Below, one piece after another: positions 18,045-28,252 of a stretch of 64,000 bases of DNA. Location of the stretch: contig CAJNDS010002579.1 in the NCBI GenBank assembly GCA_905221605.1, forward strand, positions 287,031-351,030, in the 5' to 3' direction. Numbering within the stretch: position 1 is the stretch's first letter; each line of letters starts with the position of its first letter. The translations under genes were made by a program, and so were the position numbers. Source of the stretch: Symbiodinium natans (lineage: Eukaryota; Sar; Dinophyceae; Suessiales; Symbiodiniaceae). The notes under the pieces are model-generated. The model had not been told where the DNA came from. It was given only the letters and a program-made list of their open reading frames with translations, and did not search any database.

Positions 18045-20559
18045 GGTTATGAGCCCAACGCAGGGCTACGGCACCGTGATGCCGCAATCATCCCAACCTC
18101 CCGGGAGGGATGGTTTGCAAGAGCATATGCATTCCGCAACACCTGATGCACCCACCGCCGGCATTGAGGGTGGTTTGGGTTTTGTGGATATGGCTGCGGG
18201 AAGGGCGCGTGCTAGTATAGACCCAGCAGAAGGCGTGCAGCATGCGTCGACCACCACTGAGGGTGGGATATTGCACGGTATGCCCCGAAGCATGCCACAA
18301 GCAGTGCAACCTCCGGACGGAAGTCCAGGACCAGAGGCCAACACCATCCTGCGTCAGGACACCTTGGGTGACGACCGTCAGGTTACAGACCAAGGTGGTG
18401 ACAGGGGTTTGGGGGGCATAAGGTCAACTGGTGAGACCGCTGGAGTTGAGGGGTTCATGACCCCACGTTCACAGGGTTTGCCCGCTATCTCCGAAATGGT
18501 TGAAGGCATTCCTGGTGTTTTCATGTCTCGTGTTTCTGAGTTTTTCCGTGTGGCAAGGACTGAGGTGCAGGCCCAGTCACCACCACACCACACACGTGCA
18601 AGCCCTGGAGCAGTGTCTAGGGTGAGGGCTTTGGGAGATGGGAGTGTTGGGTCAAGTGCTTCGCCGCCGCAGCCGGACTCAATCGGCACACCCACCACTT
18701 TTGGCCCCGGGCCCGGGAGGGAATCCCCATTACTCAATTCCGAGTTGCTGCAACGCATGCAAGCGCAAAGGGCCCCACTCCTTTACCCTAGATCTGCAGC
18801 CCCTGAACGCCCCTCGAGCCGTGCCGAGTCGTCATCGCTCCCTCAAGAGGCAATTCAAGCAGAGGTTGCCAGGCAGCTTGCAGGTTTTGAGGCTAGAGCC
18901 CAGGCGCAGGAGGTGGAGAATCAGAGGTTGAGGCAGCTACTTGAGAGGAGTGAGCAGAGAGAGAGGTCCATGCGGGAAGTAGTGTCAATGCAAGCACAGA
19001 CCCCAAGTGGCCCACCTCTAACCCCTAATGCCGCTCATGCGCATGTTGAGGCCCCTCTGCCAGCACCATCTCTTGCCCATCAGGTGCAGGATGCCACCAT
19101 GCAGGCGCCTGCGTCTGCATCAGGGTTTTGGTCTAATTTGTGGTCGGGTTTGCAGGGTTCGCAAAGGTTGCCCAGCAATGCAACCCCACCCGGAAGGGCT
19201 GGGCATGTGCGTGAGCCCATGGCTCAATCTGCCCAGGTTGCACAGGTGCCAGGTACTGCTCAGGATGCACAGGTGCCAGGTACTCACAGGGCCTCTTCTG
19301 GCCCAGACCCCACTTTCCAGCCCGAAACCCCAGGTCTGGGGCAGATGAGGGCTGAAGGGGCCAATTCCGGCACAAGTCCACATTCTCGGCCCGAGGACAC
19401 GGGTTTGTGGCAGATTCCAGCAACCCCTCAGGTTTCAGGCGCTCTGGCCAGCACTGCAGGCCAAACGCCGCCCGGGAGGGTCGGGCAGGTGGCAGACACT
19501 CAAGGTCCTCAGGTTTCAGCCGCCGCTGCAGCTCCAGATGAGCAGCCCGCCACGCGTGAGGTGCCCAGTTCCGTAGTGGATGCGCTGGTTTTAGGGGTGC
19601 AGCAGCTGCAAAGCTTGCAAGCTCAGCAGCTCAAGGTCAAAGGTGACGACGCCCCTGAAGAAGTGAAACCAGGCATCACAACGCTGCCCAAACTTGTTGC
19701 CCCTAACCCGTCAGGTGGTTCTTTGGAGTTCCAGGATTGGCTTGAGTTGGTCAGCGGATTGATGACAGACTTGTCGGATTCGTCGCAGCTTTGGTGGACA
19801 AGCGTCTTGCAGTTGGCGCGTGATGCCTTTGCCTGTTGGAGCACTTCGTCCCCCGTGGAGCGGTTGAGAGTGGCCCCGGATGACAGGACGGAGATTGTTG
19901 AGGGCAAGTGGTCGCGTGTGAATGCCAGGGCATGTGCCATGTTGTTGGAGTCGTTGGACGCGTCCGTCAAAGCAGACATTATAGCACGCAGGGCAACGCA
20001 AAACGCAGCGCACATCCTGTACCGCCTGCACACGATTTACCAGCCAGGTGGAACCAACGAGCGTGATCTGATACTCAGGAACTTGCACGACCCACCGCCG
20101 TTTGAGGACGTGGCAGCCGGAGTGAGTCTGTTGAGATCGTGGGGTCGTTGGCGTCGCCGTTGTTTGGAGTGTGGTATGGTTGCCCCGGATCCTTCGATTT
20201 TGGCCCGTGGGTTGACTACTGTGACCGCCCAGCACATTGCCGAAAACGCAGATGTCCAGTTCCGGACCCAGTGCGTGCGCAGCGCGTTGCACATTGATCT
20301 GCACCCATCGGGAGATGAGGTTCTGGATTACCACAAACACCTGTTGGCTGAGTTTGAAACCATGGCTGGGGGGATAGATGCAAGGAAGGTAGATCCCAAT
20401 CCCAAGGTCCAGGTGTTGAATGCAGCCGCCGACGCATCAGGTGGTGGAAACCGATTTTCCGGGAAAGGCGCTGGGGGAGGCGGGGCAAAGCCATGCAGGT
20501 TCTTCCTCACTGTCAAAGGGTGTAGAAGTGGCCCAAGTGCAAATTTGCCCACAACATGA
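17968..20559 (+). CDS. gag: Gag-like protein of element 2
   Basis: From ATG 17968 (863 residues); ATG 18049, inside the primer site, is an in-frame alternative and lies outside the LTR. The N-terminal half is Pro/Gln/Gly-rich and disordered. A coiled coil lies near genome 18840-18990 (EVENQRLRQLLERSEQRERS). The globular copia-type gag region spans about 19700-20380 (FQDWLELVSGLM; HILYRLHTIYQPGG; DLILRNLHDPP). The C-terminus begins a CCCH finger (CRFFLTVKGC) that continues only in the -1 frame. Its stop TGA overlaps the next ATG as ATGA. It should form the virus-like particle and bind element RNA. Confidence 0.8.
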   Translation: MAGNVDLREQATPLISTSQPAGSHQQVMSPTQGYGTVMPQSSQPPGRDGLQEHMHSATPDAPTAGIEGGLGFVDMAAGRARASIDPAEGVQHASTTTEGGILHGMPRSMPQAVQPPDGSPGPEANTILRQDTLGDDRQVTDQGGDRGLGGIRSTGETAGVEGFMTPRSQGLPAISEMVEGIPGVFMSRVSEFFRVARTEVQAQSPPHHTRASPGAVSRVRALGDGSVGSSASPPQPDSIGTPTTFGPGPGRESPLLNSELLQRMQAQRAPLLYPRSAAPERPSSRAESSSLPQEAIQAEVARQLAGFEARAQAQEVENQRLRQLLERSEQRERSMREVVSMQAQTPSGPPLTPNAAHAHVEAPLPAPSLAHQVQDATMQAPASASGFWSNLWSGLQGSQRLPSNATPPGRAGHVREPMAQSAQVAQVPGTAQDAQVPGTHRASSGPDPTFQPETPGLGQMRAEGANSGTSPHSRPEDTGLWQIPATPQVSGALASTAGQTPPGRVGQVADTQGPQVSAAAAAPDEQPATREVPSSVVDALVLGVQQLQSLQAQQLKVKGDDAPEEVKPGITTLPKLVAPNPSGGSLEFQDWLELVSGLMTDLSDSSQLWWTSVLQLARDAFACWSTSSPVERLRVAPDDRTEIVEGKWSRVNARACAMLLESLDASVKADIIARRATQNAAHILYRLHTIYQPGGTNERDLILRNLHDPPPFEDVAAGVSLLRSWGRWRRRCLECGMVAPDPSILARGLTTVTAQHIAENADVQFRTQCVRSALHIDLHPSGDEVLDYHKHLLAEFETMAGGIDARKVDPNPKVQVLNAAADASGGGNRFSGKGAGGGGAKPCRFFLTVKGCRSGPSANLPTT
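18045..18058 (+). promoter_or_regulatory. Primer-binding site of element 2 (initiator tRNA-Met half)
   Basis: GGTTATGAGCCCAA, the same 14 bases as in element 1, directly after the LTR end CCAGCA. It is complementary to the initiator tRNA-Met anticodon arm, as in copia. Because the anticodon is CAU, the site must contain ATG; here that ATG (18049) is in frame with gag. Confidence 0.85.
20530..20559 (+). other. Gag to protease frame change with ATGA overlap
   Basis: The finger C-x8-C-x5-C-x3-H is split. Its first two Cys are in the gag frame; KCKFAH is in the -1 frame just upstream of ATG 20556. A -1 shift at GGCCCAAG (about 20532-20539) would fuse the proteins and complete the finger. Alternatively, ribosomes reinitiate at the ATGA stop-start overlap (20556-20559). 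A one-base deletion is also possible. No classical slippery heptamer is present. Confidence 0.55.
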
Positions 20560-22760
20560 GTGAACTCACCAAAACTGAAAGGGACAAGAAGTGTTTGGCG
20601 TGCGGGTCAGAGGAGCATCGTGCAAGAGATTGCAAAGCTGGCAAGGCTAAGCAGGACTCAACGGCCCAACCGTCAACGCCAACACATCAAGCAGCTGACC
20701 CCATTCGTGAGTCCGACTCAGCTGCCGTGTCATCCACTTCATCCGCGTCTCAACCCATTGTGCCTGCAACTCCGGTGAACGCGAGCATGGTCGAGTTCGT
20801 GCAAGAGGCGCTAAGGGCCATTAGGCAGGTAGAGGCCAACGAAAGGGCAGAAGTTTCAGTCAAAGCGTCGGGAGGTGATGCGGCCCGGAATCCCTCTATG
20901 CAGAGCTTGACGATCCACTGCCCCACGTGCGTCCCTACAAACTCGCCCAACAGTCAGCCTGAGGGTGTGAACGTGTTCGGTTTGGTAGATTCCGGCGCAA
21001 CGCATCCTTTAAGACCAGCATCGTCACAGGAGGAGTGGCTCGAGGCAGAGCAGGTGGAGGTGGGTTTAGCGGGGGGCCACGCGTCACACATGCGCATCAC
21101 CAAACACGGGGTGATACTCACGCCTCCCAGGAGGGATGGGCTGCCAGCTGCAATTGTGCCGTTGGGACAGCTCGTCACGCGGTTGGGTTACATGTTGAGT
21201 TGGACAGCTGATGAGTGTTTCTTGCGTTCCCCTGAGGGTGAGCTCACCACGTTGAGGATTCAGAACGGTTGCCCTGTGATTGAGCATGATAGGGCATTGA
21301 CGCTAATCGCTGAGTTGGAGGCTCAGCGTGAAAACGCACGCAGCACGTTTGCAAACCGCACTGCAAACGAGGTCTCTTCAACCCTCGTCATAGCCAAAGC
21401 ACTTCAGGCCTTTGGCTTGCCCCTTGGAGGGCAGGATGAGCACGTAAGTCCAAGTCTGAAGCCAGGGTGGGGACATGGAATAAGTGCCCAAATGACCGCG
21501 CCCATTTGGCCAGGGCAAACCCCCCTTTTGGAGCCAAAAAAGGGGGTTTGTGGGACCCAAGTTTTGGATCCCAAAGTGTGCCTGCAGCAGTCCTCAACCG
21601 TTTGGTTCAGGTTGGACGCCGACGATGAGTGTGACGACAACCCCACACGATACCAGCTTGATGGTGATGGGGATTCAAGCGTCTATGATTTGGACTGGAC
21701 TCGTCTGCCACTCTCGCCGCTCGGAAGAGATGGGCCTGCACAGGTGCCAGGTCCACTGCCGTGTTGTCCGGGCAGGTTTAGTTTAGATGGTTTTGGTGGG
21801 TTTTGCGTGTTTGGGCTGCGTGAGGTCCAGTCAACAAACCGCCAGGACCTAGCCACCAGGCCAGGAGGAGAGCACGAAACCACAGTGCCCCGCCGTGTTG
21901 CAGTTCCAGCAACCTCCCCCCGGGAGGGCGGGACCCGCAACGCACGCCAACGTCTGACGGCAAACCTCCTTTTTCAGCTGCTGTTATTGTGTCTGTTGTT
22001 GCTTGGCGTGCGTGGCGCAGTGTTTGCACCGTGCCCTGGTGTCCGGAACCCGCCCGCAGCAGCTTCAGGCACTCCAGTACCGTACTGGGTCGAGGAGGAG
22101 CAGTGCGTTAGGTTGTGGGGTTTGAGCGGTGTCGTGCCGGAGCCTCCTGTCCAGGAGGAGTCCCAACAACCCCTTGCAGAACGTGTGCTGCTCACGACTG
22201 TGCGTTTAGCTGCAGCAGCAGATGGCCTTGTGACAGCAGTTTGTTGGGGCATGCAAGGGGTTTACCTGTTCCGCAAACATGATCATCCTGTTTGTGCGGT
22301 ATTCATGCTGTTTGTCTTTTTGCAAGTCGTAGGTGCCGCCAGCCAGCAGGATGAAGAGCCCGAAGACATGTTGCTTCCAGTTCCCTTAGACGCCGACCTG
22401 ATGCTTGCAGTTTGCATTTTCGGTATCGCGTTTTGTGCCATTGGTTTTATTGCCGTGTGGGAGCTTGCCAAGTGGGGCCTGAGACGCCACTCTCTTTGCC
22501 GAATCCACAGCACTGCCAAGCAGAGGAAATTGCAACGCCTTCGTGACCGAGCGGCCCAAGCAATCGAGGCCGAACTTTCCGCACGCAGGCAGCCAGAAGC
22601 GGGAGCGCCAACTCGTTACTTTGCTGTCCCTGAGGGGGAGAAGCTCCATCGCACCAAGGACTGTCCTGCAATTGCAAGGTCATCCAATCTTTGCACATTT
22701 GAGGTGTGTCAGCGGTGCCACCGGCGTGCACCAGATCACACCATGCACAGCACAGGGTAG
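20556..22760 (+). CDS. Zinc knuckle, aspartic protease and membrane-tail protein of element 2
   Basis: 734 residues from ATG 20556. A CCHC knuckle (CLACGSEEHRARDC) is at residues 13-26. A retroviral-type aspartic protease has its catalytic DSGAT at residue 145 and extends to about 250 (HASHMRITKHG; VPLGQLVTRLGY). Where copia has integrase, reverse transcriptase and RNase H, only about 200 residues of unrecognised sequence follow. Then come hydrophobic spans near 467-492 (LLFQLLLLCLLLLG), 580-597 and 615-637, and a C-terminal Cys/His cluster (KLHRTKDCPAIA...CQRCH). The protease would process gag. The membrane part is envelope-like in layout only; I saw no homology. Confidence 0.75.
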   Translation: MSELTKTERDKKCLACGSEEHRARDCKAGKAKQDSTAQPSTPTHQAADPIRESDSAAVSSTSSASQPIVPATPVNASMVEFVQEALRAIRQVEANERAEVSVKASGGDAARNPSMQSLTIHCPTCVPTNSPNSQPEGVNVFGLVDSGATHPLRPASSQEEWLEAEQVEVGLAGGHASHMRITKHGVILTPPRRDGLPAAIVPLGQLVTRLGYMLSWTADECFLRSPEGELTTLRIQNGCPVIEHDRALTLIAELEAQRENARSTFANRTANEVSSTLVIAKALQAFGLPLGGQDEHVSPSLKPGWGHGISAQMTAPIWPGQTPLLEPKKGVCGTQVLDPKVCLQQSSTVWFRLDADDECDDNPTRYQLDGDGDSSVYDLDWTRLPLSPLGRDGPAQVPGPLPCCPGRFSLDGFGGFCVFGLREVQSTNRQDLATRPGGEHETTVPRRVAVPATSPREGGTRNARQRLTANLLFQLLLLCLLLLGVRGAVFAPCPGVRNPPAAASGTPVPYWVEEEQCVRLWGLSGVVPEPPVQEESQQPLAERVLLTTVRLAAAADGLVTAVCWGMQGVYLFRKHDHPVCAVFMLFVFLQVVGAASQQDEEPEDMLLPVPLDADLMLAVCIFGIAFCAIGFIAVWELAKWGLRRHSLCRIHSTAKQRKLQRLRDRAAQAIEAELSARRQPEAGAPTRYFAVPEGEKLHRTKDCPAIARSSNLCTFEVCQRCHRRAPDHTMHSTG

Positions 22761-22970
22761 GTACTACTCCGCCCTGACGGGCAGGATGTGCATCGCATCG
22801 CGCATTCATGCTAAGTTTTTCCCTCTTTTGCACTGCAATTTGCAGTTTGCAGAGATGCTCGCATGCATCTCTTTCTGAGCGCCTTAGGGTAGAGAACACT
22901 CTCCACCCTGACGGGCAGGACCTGCACAGAAGTAGGAGTATGGTAGGTCGCTGTCCCCTGGCGAGGCCGC

Positions 22971-22980
22971 GAAGGAGGAG
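22971..22980 (+). promoter_or_regulatory. Polypurine tract of element 2
   Basis: GAAGGAGGAG immediately precedes the 3' LTR (TGTTGAACGC). It is the expected primer for plus-strand synthesis. Confidence 0.75.
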
Positions 22981-23279
22981 TGTTGAACGCACTTCCTTTG
23001 CAGGTCCTTGAGGTTAGGTTGCTTGTTTGTTTTCCTTGTTGCTTCTAGGCCCAAACAGTAGCCTTGAGCATGCAACACTTTAAGACATTTTGTACAGTAT
23101 CACACTTTAGGTGCCGTAGCCTATAGTGTAGTAGACCACAAACTTCATGATTGTCTTTGTCTGCTTGCTGTGAAAATAGTAGCTCCGCACTTTGTGAGGG
23201 CCATGGCTGGGAATGTTGATTTGAGGGAACAGGCCACTCCACTCATTTCCACCTCTCAGCCTGCTGGTTCTCACCAGCA
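22981..23279 (+). repeat. 3' LTR of element 2
   Basis: Identical to the 5' LTR over 299 bp, followed by the target duplication CTAAA (23280-23284) and a CCCTAAAC remnant. Confidence 0.9.
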
Positions 23280-23284
23280 CTAAA

Positions 23285-26030
23285 CCCTAAACCCCCAAGA
23301 GCCCCAGAAGCAGTCAAAGAGAAGGCCTGAGATGCCCTCCCTGGCGCCTTTCCTCCAGCGCTGGCGCGCTCTGACGTGGCTTGGAGCCACGGGTTTTTTT
23401 GTTAGGGTTTGGGGTTTAGGGGGTTTAGGGGGTTTAGGGGGTTTAGGGGGTTTAGGGGGTTTAGGGGGTTTAGGGGGTTTAGGGGGTTTAGGGGGTTTAG
23501 GGTTTTAGGGTTTTAGGGTTTGGGGATTTAGGGTGTTAGGGCTTTGGATTTAGGGTTTAGGGTTTAGGGTTTAGGGGGGTTTGGGGTTCTGATGTTCTTA
23601 AGACCTGAAGCCCTAGACTCGAGACAGGTTTAGGGTTCAGGGTTAAGGGTTAATTATTGCTCTGAGTCTTCAAAGTTTTGGGTTGGGTTTGGGGGTTTTA
23701 GTTTTCTCAGGACTTCTTGGGCTTTTACCTCAAGTATACAGCCTTTATCTTGGGATAGCTACATGGTCCCTGTAATACATGGGTGGGCCCTTAATTGGTG
23801 AACCTCATTGTCCCGCAAACCCTGCAGCCCTCAAACCCTAAAAGCCCCTAAGCCCTAAACCATATATACCCCATAAGTAGATATAAGTATCAATATACAT
23901 AAATACATTAATCAATAAATAGACAAATATATAGATAAATAAATCAATGAATGAATAAATTCTGTATATATATATACACATACGTTTTTTATTTATGTTT
24001 ATCTAAAGCCCTAAAAACCCTAAAAGACCCTAAGCCCTATATACCCTAGATGGAAGAAGCCCTGCGAGAGAGCTTAAGAGGTACGCCGGCCGCCTCCTCC
24101 GCGAGGGGGCCGAGCCGCGGCACCGGAGGGGTGGCACCTGGGCCCCGAGGCGGTTTAGGGCTTATAGGGTTTGGGGTTAGGGTTTAGGGGTTGGGGTTTA
24201 GGGTTTACAGCTTGGGGTTAGGGGCTTGGAGTTTTAGGGTTTAGGATTTGGGGTTAGGGTTTGGGGTTTAGGGTTTGGGTGTTTAGGGTTTGGGGTTTGG
24301 GGTTAGGGTTTGGGGTTTAGGGTTTGGGATTTAGGGTTTAGGGTTCAGGGCATAGTTTTTGTTTCGTTTCTTGGGTTTGGTGGGGGGGGGGGGGGGGGGG
24401 GGCGAGGGTTTCATGGTTTAGGGGTTTCAGGGTTTTCGGGTGCGCCTTTGTCGGCTCGAAGGCGAAATTCATCGCGGACAACTTCAAGATGTAGAGCTAT
24501 CTTTCCCTTTGGGTTTGGGCCTGGCTTCAGGTCTCTGATTGGAGTTCTTGGTTGTTTGTCCCCAAAACAGTGTGCCAACACGGAGGTTCCACCGTTCAGT
24601 GTACGAGGGGGCCTAAACTGTGCCCGAACCCTGCACCCCAACAAACCTCAAACCCTAACACCTCATTCCTAAGCTCTCAACCATGTAATCTTGAACTGCG
24701 CTCCCAATGGATACTCCTGTTTGGCTCATGGAACGTTTCCTACATCCCCCTTTGGGAATCATTTTTTTATTTTTGTTCAGATATAACCCAAGAGGATGTT
24801 GCAAATATATTGTTGATTAAGGTTCTAAGGGGAATATAGTTTCTGTCTGGTGGGGGTCAATAAAGTCTGTCAGCAGCCGAGTGTTATTTGCGAAAGCACC
24901 TTAATGGAGTTTCCCCGCTTTCGTGGAATTGGCCAACCGCAGGTCCGGGGTTTAGGGTTTAGATTTTCTTAGGGACAGGGTCGAAGAGAGGCTGGTCTAG
25001 GGGTTTAGGGTTTAGGGTTTAGGGCTTAGGGCTTAGGGCTTAGGGTTTAGGGTTCCAAGCTCGAAAATGGTTCGCTCACGGTCGACGAAGCATTTTGGGG
25101 AGTCGATGGGAAGGTAATCCTTTTGGTAAGATACACGACTAATGGGAAATCGATGCGGCTGCAAGGTATGTTCTACGACCACCCTAAACCCTAAACCCTA
25201 AACCCTAAACCTAAACCCTGAACCCTAAACCCTAACCCTAAACCCTGAACCCTGAACCCTGAACCCTGAACCCTGAACCCTGAACCCTGAACCCTAAACC
25301 CTAAATCCTAAACCCTAAACCCTAAACCCTAAACCCTAGACCCTAAACCCTAAACCCTAAACCCTAAACCCTTCCCTGTGCAGGTCACGCTCGGCCAGCC
25401 GCTGGGAAGCCATAGGGTTTAGAGTTTAGGGCTTAGTGTTCAGGGATTTCGAGGGCTTCAGGGCAAAGACTTCGAGGCATGGAATTTGAGATATTCTTCA
25501 ACCACCGTCCACTTATCTCCGAAAGGGATGATGGTGTAATGGGTTGTCAAAGCGTTTTGCTTGACGCTAAACCCTAAACCCTAAACCCTAAACCCTAAAC
25601 CCCAGCGTGGGAGGGGCGGGTCCGTGGGTCCATGAACGGCGGCCACAGCAGATCGGGCTCCTTTGTGTAGGTGAGGTCCCTGATAATCCCGTGGAAGCAC
25701 TCAGAAGCCCTAGACCCTGAACCCTAAAACCCAAAGTATCCTAAACCACAAAACTCTTCAGGCTACTTAAAGGTCGTTGTGTGAACATATCTATATACCC
25801 TTCTACTCGGGGTTCGGTTCGGGGTTTAGGGTTAAGACATACTCGGCAGGTTTTTTCCAATCGCCAGTCAAGCGGCTGAGGTTGGGATGTTCCCCCTTAT
25901 ACTAACAGGTCCTTAATTGGGAATATAGTACTCCCTCCTACTATACTTACTTTAAGGAGCTGCTAGTATAGGGGGGGGGACCTCCCAAACCCTAAACCCT
26001 AAACCAAACCCTAAACCCCAACCCCCAAAC
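23285..26030. repeat. Degenerate telomere-like field with variant minisatellites
   Basis: Includes a (TTTAGGGGG)n minisatellite at about 23415-23505, TTTGGGG/TTTAGGG mixtures at 24160-24350, a G run near 24382, and CCCTAAA/CCCTGAA at about 25180-25372. An AT-rich spacer lies at 23855-24000. A hairpin of about 88 bp (25892-25979) has ends CCCCCTTATACTA and TAGTATAGGGGG. No gene supported. Confidence 0.75.
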
Positions 26031-26038
26031 CCTCCGAG

Positions 26039-26136
26039 GTCTGGAGCATTTCCTCTCCGCCTTGCGCACGCAGCTTGTGGATGCACAGGGCTTGACCGAG
26101 GTCTCACTCGACCTGAGCGATGGGCCGGACGCATGA
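26039..26136 (+). CDS. Coding-like terminal exon island
   Basis: An acceptor CCGAG|G (26039) opens a plus frame reading LEHFLSALRTQLVDAQGL then TEVSLDLSDGPDA, stop TGA 26134-26136. Leucine spacing and codon use look coding; this could be the 3' end of a gene. The family is not recognised. Confidence 0.4.
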
Positions 26137-27660
26137 CGAGCCATGGGGGAAAAGATGCTCCGGTGAGTCCTTGAAACGCTATGGACCATAGGACCCACGG
26201 TGTCCCTCATTCCCTTAGACCTTGTTGAAAAAAGAAAGGGTTTTAGGGTTTCGGGTTGAGGATGTAAGGTGGAGGGTTTAAGGTAGTTTTGGAGCTGTAG
26301 TACCTGGACCCTCCCATGCTCAAGTGTTGCACCAACTCGCAAGCGCGGGTATAATTTGAGACCCACCCAAACGCTCACTTAACGGCTCAGAAAAGGTATG
26401 TTTCAGGGTTTAGGGTTTGGGGCGATAGCCTGCGTATCCTACGTATAACCTACGTATAACCTACGTATATGCCTACTCACAGTTCCATGATTCCATGATT
26501 CAAGTATCAACGCCTAGAGCTTTAAGCCTCAAGCCCTACACCCTACAGGCCCTTAACCAGAAACCTAAGCCCTTAGCCTGATTGACCAGAACCCTCGACT
26601 TCCAAAAGCCCGACAGGCACATCCTGGGGTCTATGAGTGTTTTAGGGTTTGTAGGGTATATAGGGTTCATAGGGTTTAGGGTTTAGGGTTTAGGGTTTAG
26701 GGTTTAGGGTTTAGGGTTTGCGGAATTCACTTTGGCCCCTCCAACAGACCAGGGACGCCCGGTAGTACTCTTACTTCCATCTAAATAAGGGTGAAGATCC
26801 CTCAAGCGCTCGAAGGGCACGCCTCTTTCTTTTGGTAGAACACCTTCAAGCCCTAAACCCTGTACCTTTTAAACCCTTAACCCCATAAGCCCTATAAACC
26901 CTATACACCCTATACGCCCTATACACCCTATACACCCTATACACCCTAGAAACCCTATAAACCCTATACCCTAAACCCCCGGGTTCCGTGGCAGCCTGAA
27001 CTCAGAGCTTGGCTATCGGGAGGCGAAAGGAGGAAGATGAGCTGCGACGGCGCGACGAAGAACGCCGACGGCCCAGTTAGGGCTTACCTGGGACCCTACT
27101 AGGGTTTAGGGTTTAGGGTCTAGGGTGTAGGGTTTAGGGTTTAATAGGGTCCCAGGTAAGGCTTCGGGCTTTGGGGAAGTTTAGGGGTCCAGGGTTTAGG
27201 GATGTAAGGGGGTTTAGGGTTTTTTTAGTATAAGGCTTCGGGTTTGGGGGCATACAGAGGGTGTAGAGAGGGTTTCGAGTTCAGCATCCTAAAACCCCAA
27301 ACCTTACCTAAATTGGTGGTGGGTCTCTTTCAGTGGGATTTCTATTCTACAGAGGCATATATTCGGGGTCATCCTTAGGGTATCTAGGGGCAATATTCTC
27401 AGTTTAAGGGTGGCAGATTTAAAACCAAAACAAGAACGGCGGGTCTACAACCTAAATCCTAAACCCTAAACTCTAAACCCCAAACCCTATAAACCTTAAA
27501 CCCTAAACTCTAAACCCTAAACCCTAAACCCTAAACCCCAAACCCTAACTCAACCCCGCAAGTTGTTGCGGCTCTATGGGAGGGATTGAGCGTTGAAGTG
27601 GCTTGAGGCCTCAAACACTGGGGCACCAAGTTGGATGCAGGGTTTAACAGTTTAGGGTTT
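26137..27660. repeat. Degenerate telomere-like field
   Basis: Contains TTTAGGG units (26640-26710), a (CCCTATACA)n minisatellite (about 26900-26950), short CCTACGTATAA repeats (26430-26470) and CCCTAAA-like DNA (27450-27550). One exon-like island is at 27030-27076. Nothing else coding was seen. Confidence 0.7.
27030..27076 (+). CDS. Charged micro-exon-like island
   Basis: After GCGAAAG|G, one plus frame reads EEDELRRRDEERRRP, a highly charged helix, ending at CCCAG before TTAGGG repeats. Similar E/K/R islands recur at 28816-28867 and 34969-35023. Confidence 0.3.
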
Positions 27661-27796
27661 CTTGAGGACCAAAATTTGGTCCCTAACCCCTAAACCCAAT
27701 GAACCCTAACATTGGGGTCATTTACCCTATACTACTATAATCCCTATTAAAGTAGATGAACCACAAGCCCTTTTAGGGCTCATTCCGTCCTTCAGG
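27661..27796. repeat. Family 1 inverted-repeat element, degraded copy
   Basis: CTTGAGGACCAAA opens and CGTCCTTCAGG closes; the interior ATTGGGGTCATTTACCC and ACCACAAGCCCTTTTAGGG match the intact introner copies. The acceptor-like TTCAG|G is intact. It lies between TTTAGGG repeats and unique sequence. Confidence 0.55.
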
Positions 27797-28252
27797 AAGC
27801 CAGTAGCTAGGTTCCAGCCACATAAGCCGCAAACCCCCGCTAGACTCCAAACCATAAACAGAAACCTGGGGCGACTAGGCGCTTCACGATTTAGGATTCT
27901 GATTGGGCGACGTCCTCAGTGATGAAGCTTTCAATGGTGTTTATTGTCCGTGTGGCCCGGATGTACAGGTCTTGGAAAAACGCACAAGACGCTAAACACT
28001 AAACCCTAAACTCCAAACCCTAAAGCTTAAACCCGAAACGTCAAACCCTAAACCCTCAACTCTAAACCCTAAACCCTAAACTCCAAACCCTAACCCCTGA
28101 ATCCTAAACCGTCACGAATTAGGCCTGAGCCCTATAAACCCCAAACCCTGCAATCCCGAAGCCCTACAATCCCCACAACTCTACACTCCCCAAACCCTAA
28201 GCCCTAAAACCCCAAACCCTAAACCCCTAAGCCCCCTCAACCGTATGAACCC

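Larger units (their letters stand above)
17746..23279 (+). mobile_element. 5.5-kb copia-type LTR element, gag-protease-membrane, pol core missing
   Basis: Identical 299-bp LTRs (17746-18044, 22981-23279) start TG and end CA. CTAAA is duplicated on both sides (17741-17745, 23280-23284). The primer site (18045-18058) touches the 5' LTR and the polypurine tract (22971-22980) touches the 3' LTR. Two overlapping frames encode gag, a CCHC knuckle, an aspartic protease and a tail with three or more membrane spans. No integrase, reverse transcriptase or RNase H lies between protease and tail. Most likely it is a recent non-autonomous derivative that keeps its packaging proteins and borrows polymerase from a full copia relative. 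Confidence 0.9.

Noticed and set aside
9720-22760. Reverse transcriptase or integrase hidden in either LTR element
   Set aside because: I looked for YVDD/FADD-type boxes, an HHCC finger and a DDE-type layout in all long frames and saw none; a profile search could still find divergent ones.
18066-22992. Minus-strand frames (up to 209 codons) opposite gag and protease frames
   Set aside because: Antisense shadows of element 2 coding regions.
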